Shown: positions 23,259-34,565 of the stretch, piece after piece
How the letters are laid out: every line of letters starts with the position of its first letter
Numbering within the stretch: the first letter of the stretch is position 1
From: Paramacrobiotus metropolitanus
Lineage: Eukaryota > Tardigrada > Eutardigrada > Parachela > Macrobiotidae
Assembly: GCF_019649055.1 (NCBI RefSeq)
Contig: NW_026570221.1
Location: forward strand, 3,286,001-3,350,000
Length of the DNA: 64,000 nt
Direction: 5' to 3'
Program-made: the position numbers and the translations under genes
Notes under the pieces: model-generated
The model's database searches: none
What the model saw: only the letters and a program-made list of their open reading frames with translations
Told to the model about the DNA's origin: nothing

Positions 23259-26200
23259 ATGGGCCGTTTCCAGTACATTGTAATGCTCATTTCCCTGCTC
23301 GTTTACACGGCACTGTGCGGTGAGTACAGCTAGTCCTAAAGCAACCAGTATATATAACAACCATAAGGTGTATTCTTATCACTAAACTTGTGAACTACAG
23401 ACAGCAGAGTATCTGGAAAGGACGGCACATCATCTTCCAAGAATACCAGTCAGAGCGCGGATAGTGGTAAGTGGGCCTCCATCAACGCTTAATTGCAATG
23501 GGCTGTGGCATTCCTTATATGCAGCGTCCTTACCGTATCTGTATCGTAGATAACGAAGTTGTTGCTGCAAAGAAATCGGCATCTGCTGCAGTCGCCACCG
23601 CTGCCACCAGTATTCCAAACAGCGTGGCACCTACGTCGACGGCCAAAGGGCAGACATCGGCTGGCTATGGTGGGTACAGTTACTCAAAAAACATTCAGTG
23701 TAAACAGCAACCCATTGTCAGTACATTTGTGCTACGCTCGCTCCACAGAATCTGATGAAGACGAGTGGGAGGATAAATCTTCTGCCACCGATACCACTCA
23801 GAGCGCGGACATTGGTAAGTGGACTTGCTTAAAATAAAATCCAAACAGGATGGCGCATTACTTTAGTACAAGTCAACAAGCTCTTTAAACCTGCGCTAAC
23901 CTATAGTAAGCTTAAGGAATCGTTTCTTTACTACCCCAACGTTTCGTCATTTTGACTGCTTACGAACTCTGCTAGCCAAAACTACTTCAAGAAGCTTGGC
24001 ACCATCGCCGACACCAGAAAGTAGATTTCGGCAAAACTATCAACTCCAGAGCGTTGTGTAGCCGAAATACAAGCCCGGCCCGAGAATTTTAGACCGCCGT
24101 AAGCGCGACACAGTGAATACCGCACGGTAAGGCTACATTTTATCTACGTAGTCAACACTAGATGCACTGGCGTAGAGCATCCTGAATGACTCAAGCCTAC
24201 GTCTCTGAAATATCCCGCGTCTTATAGGTCTAAAACGTCTAAAACGGTCTAAAACGTCTCTGAAACATCCCACGGTCTTACAGCGGTCTGAAATTATGGG
24301 CCGGGTTTGTAGTAAAGTATACGAGTTTGCGTCGATGCCATTCCGGAAAGTGTCATGTGACGACCATGGTGTGATCGTGATGTGACCACATGTTCACAAT
24401 CTAAACATATACCTAGGTCTGTGACGGACTTCTAAGCAACCCGGAATACCCTCTAGATATTCACGTCTACTTCCATCTATCTGTACCTATATAATGGCGA
24501 AAGTAAACGCGTTCCACCGTTCCCGTCACCCACTGTTACGGCAATACATTTGGCTGAATCTGGCGCGGTACAGAAGCGTCATGTCCAGCTACAACGTCAC
24601 ACTCCAGCCGGGTGACGGCAGCAGTACTACTCTAGGGAGCGGTGGACCGTGTTTGGTTTTGCCCACCATAAAAGCTCTGCACTACTGTATCATCTATAGT
24701 CATCTACTGTATCACCATCTGTACGAGGACAATTGGGTGCTGTGAACATACCCTTGACGATTAGGGTGCAATGAACATCCGACTAGTCAGCGGCTCGCAA
24801 CACTACTGGAATCACGGTCTGAATTTTAAATTAAATCTAAGTTTAAAACGCACAGCATCCAGTACGAGTACATATTAATTGTTTGTCGAAATAGACGGTG
24901 AAACACTTGCGGATAGCATTTTTATCAAAATAATTTATCAAAATAAGGTTATGTTCACAGCACCCAATTGTCCTCGTATGCATGCTAGCAATGTACCAAG
25001 GTGGATAGGGTGTAGGGTGTACCCATTCACCTTGATTGTACCATCCGCTTACAGTCATCATGTAACATCAATAAAGATACAGCACGGTCTGTCCTTTTTA
25101 ACTTAGGAAAACCCTATGATACAAAGCAATCAGAAGACATAAAAGTTTTGCATTTGCAGGCTTAACCAACTTGACCCAGCCGACGATTACACTGCCCTAC
25201 GCCAGCCTCCAAATGCAAGTCTTCAACACGACATCCGATAGGACGCCGCTTTTCTACGCACCGGCCGCAACTCTGATGCCGCCTGAGTTCGCCAGAGATC
25301 CCGGTTCGGTGTCAGTGAGCGTCGAGAGCAATACGAGGTGCCTCCGCATCATAATGAAACTCTGTACACCGTCGAGCTGTACATCCTCCAGCAACGTGCG
25401 GTACTACTGGGACTTGTACATGAATCTAGCAGTGGGAGCTTATTCCAGGGTCTTCCCGTTGAAGTTGCAATGGATGCTGCTGGGGCACTCAACCAATGAC
25501 TCCACCCCAACGATAACAACTAGTCTTTGGCAGCCCATGACCACCATCCCACCGACGGCTTCCGTGCGCCTGTGCTATCCAACGGACGCAGCCTACAACA
25601 AACAGTTGACCGCGCTGCGCAACGACAGCGCGCAGTTTGCGTCGCGCCTGTTCGTGTCCCTGGCAGTAACCGCCCCACGTGTTCGCACGGCTCCGTTCTG
25701 CATCGATACCAAATATCTTCCAAACAACACGATTGTCAACGCAATGGCGGAACGCTTCGCAAGCGGGCACAACTACATTTACATGCAATCCAGCGAATAC
25801 GCCAGTTTCACTAAAACGGTCGTTGCAGCATCTGTTGAAAAGATGTTGGGTGGAGACGAGTTCGTTGAGGATGTCGAGAGGGACAGCTTGGTCAGTGAAA
25901 TGTCGGCTGTTTTCCCGTTTAATACCACCACCACCAAAAACTTTACGGCGGATATGTGGGCAGCCACGTACTGGCCGACGGAGCGCCCCGATATCAAGGC
26001 ACGTCGATTGGACAGCATTCTCGGCACGAATCGTATCTGGGTGCGGCAGATGGTTCCCTACCGGTTTAACTTTCCAGCTCCACGTCCGTTAAGGGAAGCT
26101 TTTTATGCGGCGATTAACAATTACGAAATGTACGTCAGCGATGAGGATTTTAAAGTTCACCTGAACCCGAGACCCGTGTATCGTGTTAATCTGCAAGTCC

Positions 26201-26325
26201 TCCGTCAAGATGCGCCGGTATGCAGCGGAAATATTTCGTTGACAAGGAGGAATTCCGGTTATACTGGCACGGTACCGTTGAGTGTGGGCGGAAAAATTGT
26301 GTTTGATGATGGAACCACTCTGTAA
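23259..26325 (+). CDS. secreted protein of unknown family, five exons, 492 aa
   Basis: Exons are 23259-23319, 23401-23466, 23550-23669, 23749-23814 and 25160-26325. Every intron is phase 1 with a GT donor and AG acceptor, and the total is exactly 493 codons including stop. Exon 1 is a classic leader (MGRFQYIVMLISLLVYTALCG). Exons 2 and 4 are both 66 bp and encode related Ser/Thr/Asp-rich linkers ending TSQSADSG and TTQSADIG. Exon 3 is an Ala/Ser/Thr-rich linker. The last exon encodes a ~388-residue globular region with several Cys (CLRIIMKLCTPSSC, VRLCYP, FCID, PVCSG), many Asn-X-Ser/Thr sites, and no membrane segment. I do not recognise the domain. A conserved 3' flank is duplicated at 22280, so a tandem copy once existed. 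Probably an extracellular glycoprotein. Confidence 0.8.
24205..24300. repeat. short tandem array in intron 4
   Basis: Repeats of GTCTAAAAC / GTCTCTGAAA(C/T)ATCCC words inside the last intron of the secreted gene. Confidence 0.5.
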
Positions 26326-26671
26326 TTGGGACAAAGGGCTGTTGTGGAGTTTAGCAACTTCCGCTTCTATAATATTAAAGCGGATGAATGTTGTCAAAGC
26401 GGTTCACCATATGTGACCACCTGTTCTGACTAGCTTACCCTGAGGCCTGAGCGTAGCATGACTAGACAAATTATCGAAAGCTGCCCATATTCCTTAAATC
26501 CGATTTTAGTCTTGGTTCTTCTTCCGTTTTTACTGCGCTTTGTAATAAATTTAGCCCTGCGATCTGACGCACACTATACTGCTGTTTCCTGATTCAGGTG
26601 ATCGTAATCATAGTTGCTTCGCTTTAAAAACATCGTTTTAATACGAAGAAGACTGTTTACAAATGAACGCT

Positions 26672-26923
26672 TTACAACTTTTTTGTTAAAGTCATCTTTA
26701 CATCAGTCTGTGTAGCAACCATAAAATTAACAGCATACTCGTATAACGGTTCTACGCGTCTATACTTTCTCATAAAACGCTGATTCCGCTCGGCCAGAAT
26801 ACGCTGTCGCGCATTTTCCTGCATTTCTTGTAGGTGCTTACTTATTCTTGATTTTGTCACAGCATTTCGTTGATTTTGTCGCCCCCGTATTTTGTGAGTG
26901 TGCACGGACAACATGGAGAACAC
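26672..26923 (-). CDS. small basic ORF, uncertain
   Basis: An 83-residue ORF rich in Lys, Arg, Gln and Glu (SRISKHLQEMQENARQRI, NQRFMRKYRRVEPLYEYA) with helix-like spacing. The composition looks protein-like rather than random, and splice-type signals could flank it, but no partner exon was found. It could be a lone exon of a gene otherwise lost, or chance. Confidence 0.25.
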   Translation of the reverse strand: MFSMLSVHTHKIRGRQNQRNAVTKSRISKHLQEMQENARQRILAERNQRFMRKYRRVEPLYEYAVNFMVATQTDVKMTLTKKL

Positions 26924-26989
26924 TCAAAACAACTGCGTCCATCAGTATTCTTGTTATACTTGTACTACTGACTGTGCACTTGGTTGCCG

Positions 26990-27270
26990 CTAGAATGGTT
27001 GCCACTACACTACGTTTATCGCAATGCCTAGATGCGGTTCACAGTTAGATTGCCCCTTTGTGCACAGGCCGTTTTCTAGCCACCTTCCGCCAGGCAATTT
27101 CGATTATTCTCATAAAATTATCTGGCGTACACCAAGCCACCAGCAAACCCAACGCAAGTTACGTGAGTAAACAGTGTGGCGTGGTGCGCCGTAGTGTGGA
27201 TTTATGTGTAATCCGTAAATGTCTTATGTTCGCTGTGTTTATACGAATGCTCAGTTTTTCGACAGGCTTG
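26990..27270 (+). repeat. dispersed repeat shared with 18870-19200
   Basis: Second copy of the repeat. Its right end abuts the 3' end of the minus-strand LINE, truncating that LINE after the WDVT motif. Confidence 0.55.
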
Positions 27271-27277
27271 TAAAAGA

Positions 27278-28790
27278 GTTGCGGCCGGGAAGCGGCGACA
27301 GGATCCACACAGGTGACATCCCATGCCAGACACATTCCTCTCTGCCATGCAGAAGTTGTGCATCCATCTGGACGACGTTCGCTAGTGTGGGAAGTGCCCC
27401 GGGGTTCAAGTTTTGCTGGGATTCCGGCTGAAACATGAGCGCGACATATAATGCTGTTGAGCCCACCATGCCGAGGATGTCTGCCAGCGGAGAAAGGGCA
27501 AGAAAGGCCGTGATGTCCGTAAGCGTCGACGGGCTTTAAGCATTTCGTGCAACTTTTCGGTTCACAAATCTTGGCGCCGAGTGTGACGCCAACTGAAATC
27601 TTTATTGTGTCATCGTCGAGAAGATTGCCGATGTGAGCGGAAAGTAACGCGTTGAGCCAAACACCGGCTTCCGGTTTCGACTGAGCGAGGAGGCGCGCCT
27701 TGTTGACTTTGTCGTTTCGGTACACATCCAACAAAGTAGCCAAAGACACATTACACAAAGGCAGGTCCCAAGCTTTCTGTGAATTGCGGAAGTCTGGTGC
27801 CGGCAGCTCCGCCAAACATGCATTTGTTTTCCAAGTTTCAAGTGCAGCGGAGACATCCACAGCAGTCATACCGGGAAGCAGTTGTGACACTATGCCGCTG
27901 ACGGAGTGAATCGAAGCCAAAATGGATGGGAGTGCTAATTCCTTCGATCAACGTAAGCCAATACCACATCTGCTAACCTGGAGACTTGCTTGTCGCCAAC
28001 TGGGATAATCATCGTGGTTTGTGCGGACATTACACAAAAGTTGGAAACAGGACCGCAGCACTTCATCGATTTTGTATAACTGCTGTGGGTATTTCCAAGC
28101 GTTGCTGCACCTCAGCATATAAATAATCTTCAGAGCTCCGAGACCCTGTCTTAGTAGAAACAACGCGTGATGACGAGGCAACAGTTGCATTTTCTTGCAT
28201 ACCGCGGTCAAAGACTGTGAAGTATTGTATAAGTAATACTTTAATAGTTAATTAATACTACATAATTAATGATGTGAACAGGAACTGCGCAGCAGGTAGA
28301 ATGACAAGAATATAACAGGAAGACGTATGAAGTAAAACAGTAGTTGCTAGGAAAGCAACGTACACGACAAAGACTGAGTCTTTTCGGCAAACAGGGGGGC
28401 GATCGCGTCGTCCAGCACTGGATCTCCGAGCAGTGTTAGGTCAGCACTGGACACGACGCGGATTCCAGGATAACGTGAGAGAAAATAATCCACAGCTTCC
28501 TGATGTGCATTCTCAGACCCGCCTGCAACATGTAGTTCGCATTTTGCAATGTTTATCTCCAGGCCAGTGCCCCGTGCACGGTCAATAACACAACTGAATA
28601 ACACACGCTACCGGGCAGCCCGTCAAGAGTACCGCCGTCGAGATACCAAGGGTTGAGCTCAGTATCGAGAGTGGAAATTACAGCTAGCAACGCGAGGCAA
28701 AACAGTAGTAGTCCCAAAAAGGATCTCCTTGCTGCACACCGGATTATGAGGCGGCGCGGCAATTCGCCAGCAGGTCATGGTAGCTTGCTA
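27278..28790 (-). mobile_element. R2-like LINE, truncated minus-strand copy with inserted 150-bp element
   Basis: Reading on the minus strand: remains of the RT (QQGDP in a shifted frame, then LNPWYLDGGTLDG, where the usual DD is DG). Next come GLEINIAKCELHVAGG, HHALFLLRQGLGALKIIYMLRC, and a long frame (27920-27159). That frame holds a CX2CX8HX4C motif (CTKCLKPVDAYGHHGLSC), then RRPDGCTT and LAWDVTCVD. The frame is broken at least three times and the RT is split by an insertion at 28218-28367. The 3' tail is replaced by the repeat at 26990-27270. Dead element, head-to-head with the next copy. Confidence 0.7.
28218..28367. mobile_element. 150-bp non-autonomous element with 9-bp target duplication
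   Basis: The insert interrupts the LINE coding sequence and is flanked by perfect CAAAGACTG copies (28209-28217 and 28368-28376). Removing the insert and one copy restores the LINE alignment exactly. An inverse copy of about the same length, over 85% identical by eye, sits at 56323-56473. There are no long terminal inverted repeats. One end is a palindrome (AAGTATT..AATACTT). A 9-bp duplication is typical of Mutator-like elements, but the class is undecided. Confidence 0.8.
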
Positions 28791-28888
28791 TAGCTCTGCA
28801 GACTACTTTAGATGGACGAACGGGCCTTGGAAAGGACGAACGGGCCTTTGCTAGGTTTCAATGTGCGTGGCGGTGCTGAGGCCATAGT

Positions 28889-30740
28889 CCACAGTACCAG
28901 AAAATTTGTCGCGTCCGATCCGGAAAACCGCGTCCGATACCGTAAAAGCAGTTCTTAAAATCGACTTTAGGGATGCTTTTAACACCGTGTCCAGAGAAGC
29001 TGTGCTGAATATTGCCCACACATACTTCCCGGAATACAGCGCATTCCTTCAGTCAGTATACGGATATCATTCGTCCCTGTTCCTAGAAGAATACATTTTA
29101 TCTTCTGAATCGGGAGTGCAGCAGGGAGATCCTTTGGGCCCTTAATTATTCTGCCTTGTCCTCCACATGTTAGTCTTTACTTTAACCACTGAGCTGAATG
29201 CCTGGTTTCTGGATGACGGGACTTTAGGCAGTTCCCCTGCTAGCGTGTTGGACAATTTTGAGCGGATTGTAGCACAAGCAAATTCCATTGGGCTAGAAAT
29301 TAACATCGCTAAGTGTGAACTTTTCGTATGTGGAGGATCGGAAAGCCCTCAACAAGAAGTGATTGCAGACTTCACTGTTAGACACCCTCAACTTCGCATC
29401 TTATCGGACTCCACTTTCACACTGCTCGGAGCCCCTGTACTTGATGCCGCTATCGGTCCAGTACTCACTGAGAAAGCTGCAACACTAACCACAGTGTGCG
29501 AACGACTGCAACTCCTGCCACATCATCATGCATTGTACCTCCTGAAACACTGTCTTGGCGCGCCAAAAGTAATCTACATGCTGAGATGTTGCAACGCATG
29601 GAGGTATCCCCAGAAACTGTACGAGATTGATGAAAAGTTGCGGTTATGTTTCCAGTCTTTGTGTAACGTCAAAACCACCCACGACGATTACCCTTGTTGG
29701 CGTCAGGCTACTCTTCCCGTTTGTCGAGGCGGCATTGGCATACGTCGGTCGGAGGAATTAGCACTCCCAGCCTTTCTGGCTTCGATTCACTCCGTTTCCG
29801 ATCTGATGTCCTTAATGCTACCTGGCCATGCGGCTGACGATCTTACAGATGCCCCGGACCTGTGGAAGAAGAACGCTTGTCTACCTGATCTGCCCGAAGC
29901 CAACTTCCGCAGGCAGCAGAAAGTATGGGATTTGCCACTGTGTAACGTATCCTTGTCTACGCTGCTGGAAGTTTACCGCAACGATGAAGTTAATAGAGCC
30001 CGCCTTCCCCAGTCAAAACCAGAAGCCGGCTTCTGGTTGAATGCATTGCCCTCGGCTCATATCGGCAATCTCTTGGACGACGACACTCTCAAAATCTCAG
30101 TGGGCCTGCGTTTGGGAGTCGCGATATGCGAACCACACGATTGTTTAAAATGCCATAAGCATGTCGATAAATTCGGCCACCACGGCCTGTCCTGTGCATT
30201 CTCTGCTGGTAGACACCCACGTCATGGCGCTCTGAACACCATCGTATGCCGATCTTTCGTTTCAGCTGGGATTCCAGCTAAGTTGGAGCCTCGCGGCACG
30301 TCTCATACTTCGGATCGACGCCCCGATGGCTGCACAACCTTTGCTTGGCAGAGAGGGATGTGTCTAGCATGGGATGTCACTTGTGTGGACACCGTCGCGC
30401 CTTTCCAAGTTAAAGCTACAGCGGCTAACGCAGGCGCAGCTGCGTTGGAAGCGGAGGAGAAGAAGACACGGCTGTATCATACAGATACTTGTCCGGCAGG
30501 TATATTTTTGCTCCGATAGCGTTTGAAACAATGGGCCCTTGGGGACCGGCTGCTATCGCCATTATCAAAGAACTGGGCAGACGACTGGAGCAGCATACAG
30601 GAGAAAAGCGTTCCCATGAATTTTTACGTCAAAGATTGTCGCTGGAGATTCAACGAGGAAACGCGGCCTCAGTTCTGGGCACAATGGAAGGAGCGGAAAT
30701 GTTTAATGAAGTTTTTATGTTGTAAAAACTGTGATGTTTT
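28889..30740 (+). mobile_element. R2-like LINE, longest copy, interrupted
   Basis: RT motifs are readable in order: LKIDFRDAFNTVSREAV, then SGVQQGDPLGP, then a TAA at 29143-29145. In the same frame follow FLDDGTL (active-site block) and GLEINIAKCELFVCGG. The frame continues through LRCCNAWRYPQKLY and CX2CX8HX4C (CLKCHKHVDKFGHHGLSC) to RRPDGCTTFAWQRG and LAWDVTCVDT. Near 30480 a one-base shift moves the tail (YIFAPIAFETMGPWGPA ... RLSLEIQRGNAASVLGT) to another frame ending at 30725. The Cys-His knuckle plus RPD...D site suits the restriction-like endonuclease of R2-type LINEs. There is no 5' part. The FLDDGT active site differs from the more common YADD. Confidence 0.75.
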
Positions 30741-31348
30741 TAATTATTGATTAAGATGTTGTACCACAGGTGAATAAAGCTGTTGCCTTGGAATGTCGAT
30801 GGTAAATGTGGAACCTTGTCCGACTGCCTGAAAATGCCGGTTCGTTTTCTGTAAGGAACAGCTGGTATGTTCTATCCTCACTCTTCGAGATCACGGAGGC
30901 TTTCCAGCAGCATATCAACTGAAGGATCCAGGGCGTAGATGGACTTAACAGACTGCCGAGCTGCATTACTGCTTTCACTTCCAAATTGGTAATTTGTTTA
31001 CTACTTACCACTTAAAATGTTTTTAAATTGTAAAAGTGTTGTTGCTATAAAGTGTTTTTGAATACGGCTGAATTGTATCGGATAGAACTATGAACGTCAA
31101 AAACATTTCTTCATTTGTATATTATTACACATTTTGTTTCACAATATATACACAATATATACGCAAAGTGTTTTTGAATACGTAGACAATGTTTCTTCAT
31201 TTGTATTCAATTACACAATATCACGTAAACACACCGTCTACACTGGGCGGAGTACTTAAGCAAACATAAGCCTGCGCCCACACCGGAATGCCGCAGTGGG
31301 AAAAAATAAACAAATAGCAGAACCATCTCGAGAAACAGTGAACATATA
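30741..31348. other. no gene seen
   Basis: AT-rich spacer after the LINE, with a local duplication of an AAAGTGTTTTTGAATACG word near 31050 and 31165. Confidence 0.4.
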
Positions 31349-31605
31349 CCGTAATTATCGAATTTGAAGCCCCCCCGTAATTAGAGCCAACCCCTAAGGT
31401 CGTTTGAAAGTTATAAGCGCCCCTCCCCGAAATAGAAGCCCATGGGCTTGATTAAATACCGTAAAGCCCATATTAAAAAATGCCAAAAAGCTGGTTTGAA
31501 CAATTGAAGCCCCCCCTAAATACAAGCCCATGCCCGTAATTGGAGCCCACCCCGTGGGTCATTTGAAATATTTGTAACCGTGGGCTTCTAATTCGATAAA
31601 TACGG
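31349..31605. mobile_element. MITE with CCGTAnTTATCGAATTnGAAG ends and TA target site
   Basis: The left end CCGTAATTATCGAATTTGAA is matched inversely at the right end (TTCTAATTCGATAAATACGG). TA flanks both sides (31347-31348, 31606-31607). The interior consists of further GAAGCCC-type words. Same family as 11024-11235 and the one-ended fragment at 55704-55770. Confidence 0.75.
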
Positions 31606-31764
31606 TAAGCAAACTCTGCAGCACGCTACATGCTGTGCGCTCCCTTCTCGGATGTCAATCGATATAACTCTAGCTTCTCTCATCCAGAGAGCGAACGGAG
31701 GCTCAGTACTCCCGCTGCCGCTTAAAGCGCAGTTAAAAATTTCCAGTTTGCCGCTAACAGAAGG

Positions 31765-31883
31765 TGTCACGTCTTTTACTTCACTCATGTACTTACTGAT
31801 TCTGTATATGACAACATCCTATCATCGGGTAATATAAAGTCATAAGTACAACATATCGTTGCTATGCTACAGACACACTGACA
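31765..31883 (-). repeat. 3' LTR of the Ty3/gypsy element
   Basis: 119 bp, base-for-base identical to the other LTR. Confidence 0.92.
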
Positions 31884-31936
31884 CCTTCCCCAAGTGGGGA
31901 ACCCACTTCACAAACACAAACAAAAACTGAAAGAAC

Positions 31937-34557
31937 TCATTGCTCATGTATTAACAGCTTAGGAGCTATTCCAGCGTTCGCCCTAGCTGTACGACGTGGT
32001 TCCACCGGTTCCGGTTTGGTCTTCTTGGGCTTCGTAGCCTGTGGCTTATTCACTGTGGCAGGCTTGGTTTCTACGGGCTGCGGTTGGGAAACCTTCACCG
32101 CATCGGGTTGAGCTTTCGGCTGATCAGGTTCCGTTTTTACAGTCTCTGCATCGTTTGCAGTAGACGCTGGCAAGGCTTCACTGGTCACTTCCGGAAGGTC
32201 ATTGTCAATGGTAGGCGGTGGTGCTTCCGCGTTGGCTGATGGTGGAATTTCCGCTTCTACCATTTCGTGCATTTCCAGCCAACTTCGTGGCCGCATCTGA
32301 TTGGCATGTCGGCGCCATATCAGATCGCCAACCTTCACGTCCCACACCTTCGTACCATAACGTCTGACTAACTTTCCGCTTATCCAATCAACTGTGCGGT
32401 TCAACCGGTAGTCGCGCACCAGCACCAGCTGACCACTGTGGAACTCCTTCGGTTTCGTCCGCTTATCGAAATTCTTCTGGTATCGCTCGCGGTTGCGCTC
32501 TGTCGTGGTTGCCATGACGGGAATCAAAAGGTCCAACGTCGATCGGAGCTTCCGTCCGATAAACAATTCGGCCGGCGACTGCCCGGTCGTTGCATCTGGC
32601 GCGCTTCGATAACGCCACAGGAACTGGCGTAACGCATCCGGCAGTGCATGACCGTCGGCCATCAACTTCGCAAGTCCGTCTTTAACGGTTTGCACATACC
32701 GCTCGGCCTGGCCGTTTGACTGCGGGTGACCTGGAGGCGTCCGGGTGTGCCGTATGCCATACTTGCTGCAGAACTCCGTAAACTGCTGCGAAGTGAAAGG
32801 TGTGCCGTTGTCCGACACAACTTCATTGCACACACCGTATCGGCTGAACATCGTGAGCAGCGCCTCCATCACTCCTTCCGTCGTTGCGTGCTTCATTTGC
32901 ACCACTTCCGGCCATTTGGACATTGCGTCCACAACCACAAGCAACATCGTGCCCCGATATGGACCGGCAAAGTCCATGTGGACACGCTTCCAGGGAGCAT
33001 CGGGCACCGGCCACTGCGCTAGCGGAACTTTCGCTGTCTCACCCGCGCGCTCGGTGCATATTCGGCAGTCCTTGGCGACCTGCTCGATCTCCCTGTCCAT
33101 CGATGGCCACCAACAGTAGCCCCGCGCTTCACCTTTCATTTTCCCGGCGCCCATGTGGGCTGCGTGTAGATGCTTCAGTATCCTGGGACGATACTTCTCG
33201 GGAATAACCGTGCGCGATCCCCAGCACACGCAGCCATTCAGCACGCTCAGCTCGTGCTGTACCTTCTTATACGGCCGAAGCCGATCGCTTACGGAGTCCG
33301 GCCAGCCGCGACTGATGCGCTGGCGTACTTCCTGGAGCTCCGCATCGGCAGCCGTTTCCCTTGCGATGTCTTCCACTGACACGGGTATGTTTTCGGCACT
33401 TTCCACATGCAGCGCGCTCACTACGTTATCCATTCCCAGGTTTGGGTATTTCTCCAGCTGCGTGGAGTGGAGCGGCAGTCGGCTGAGACCATCTGCTTGA
33501 CCAAACTCCTCGGTGCGGCGGTACTCTATGGAAAAGCTGTATCCCATGAGCAACAACGCCCACCGCTGAAGACGATTGGCCGTGACCACTGGGACACCTT
33601 TCCGCTTGCCGAAGACGCTCAATAACGGCTTGTGATCCGTTAACAGCGTAAACTCCCTGCCGGCCACGTACTGGTGGAATTTCTTACAGCCGTAGACGAG
33701 CGCGAGTGCCTCTTTTTCAATTTGCCCGTAATTCTTTTCCGCCGCTGACAGACTCTTAGACGCGTGCGCGATCGGCCTTTCTGTTCCGTCGGGAAAACGG
33801 TGACACAGAACCGCTCCCAAACCATACTGCGACGCATCCGCTGCCAGCACCAGCGGCATTGCGGGATTAAAGTGCACCAGGAACGTTGCGTGGACGATTT
33901 CTTCCTTGAGTGCCTGAAACTGCTTCGCACACTCAGTCGTCCATTCCCATGGTGCGCCGGACTTTAATAGGCGGTGAAACTGACTGCACTTTGCGGACAG
34001 GTTCGGTACGAACTTGGCGTAGTGATTTACCATGCCCAGGTAAGCACGTAACTCACTGACGTTGGTGGGCATTTTCATGTCCACCAGTGCCTTCACACGA
34101 TCCTGGGATATGTGTCGCCCGTGTCGGTCCACCACAAAACCCAGATACTCGACCGATTCCTGCATGAATCTGCACTTCGACAGTTTCACGCGAAGTCCGT
34201 ACTTCTCCAGCCGTTCTAACACCGCTTCCAAGTTTCGCTGGTGTTCCTCGTCGGTCTTGCCCGTGACGATAATGTCGTCAATGTACACTGCCACGCCCTC
34301 GCAGCCTTGCAGTATGCGCTCAATGATCTGTTGGAATATGCTTGGTCCGCTTGCGACTCAAACGGCAAACGGTTGTACCTGAACAGACCCTTATGCGTGT
34401 TGATGACAACAAGCTGCTTACTTTCGTCGTCCAGCTCTATTTGCGCATACGCTTCTGCCAGATCCAGGCTGCTGAACTTGTCGCCCCCGTTTAACTTGGC
34501 AAATAGTTCATCGGGAGTGGGCAGCGGATAGGTTTGCACGTCGAGCGAGTCATTCAA
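31937..34557 (-). CDS. Ty3/gypsy RT-RNase H-integrase, second frameshift inside RT
   Basis: The RT continues from 34557 (LNDSLDVQTYPLPTPDELF, FSSLDLAEAYAQIEL) until about 34350. There a single missing base next to the YNRLPF motif shifts the frame. From 34294 a 785-residue frame follows. It has the RT catalytic YIDDIIVTG, the RNase H start LVLAADASQYGLGAVL, and the integrase HH-CC finger (HLHAAHMGAGKMKGEARGY...CRIC). The DDE core follows (HMDFAGPY..., VVSDNGTPF, HPQSNGQAERYVQ), then a C-terminal GKLVRRYGTKVWDV...RHANQMRP segment and a Pro/Glu/Lys-rich tail. No chromodomain was seen. As read, this copy cannot make a continuous polyprotein. Confidence 0.85.
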
Positions 34558-34565
34558 TCCAGTGC

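Noticed and set aside
24494-24745. 83-residue ORF as an extra exon of the 492-aa gene
   Set aside because: The five-exon model closes without it, and it lacks flanking splice sites in phase 1.
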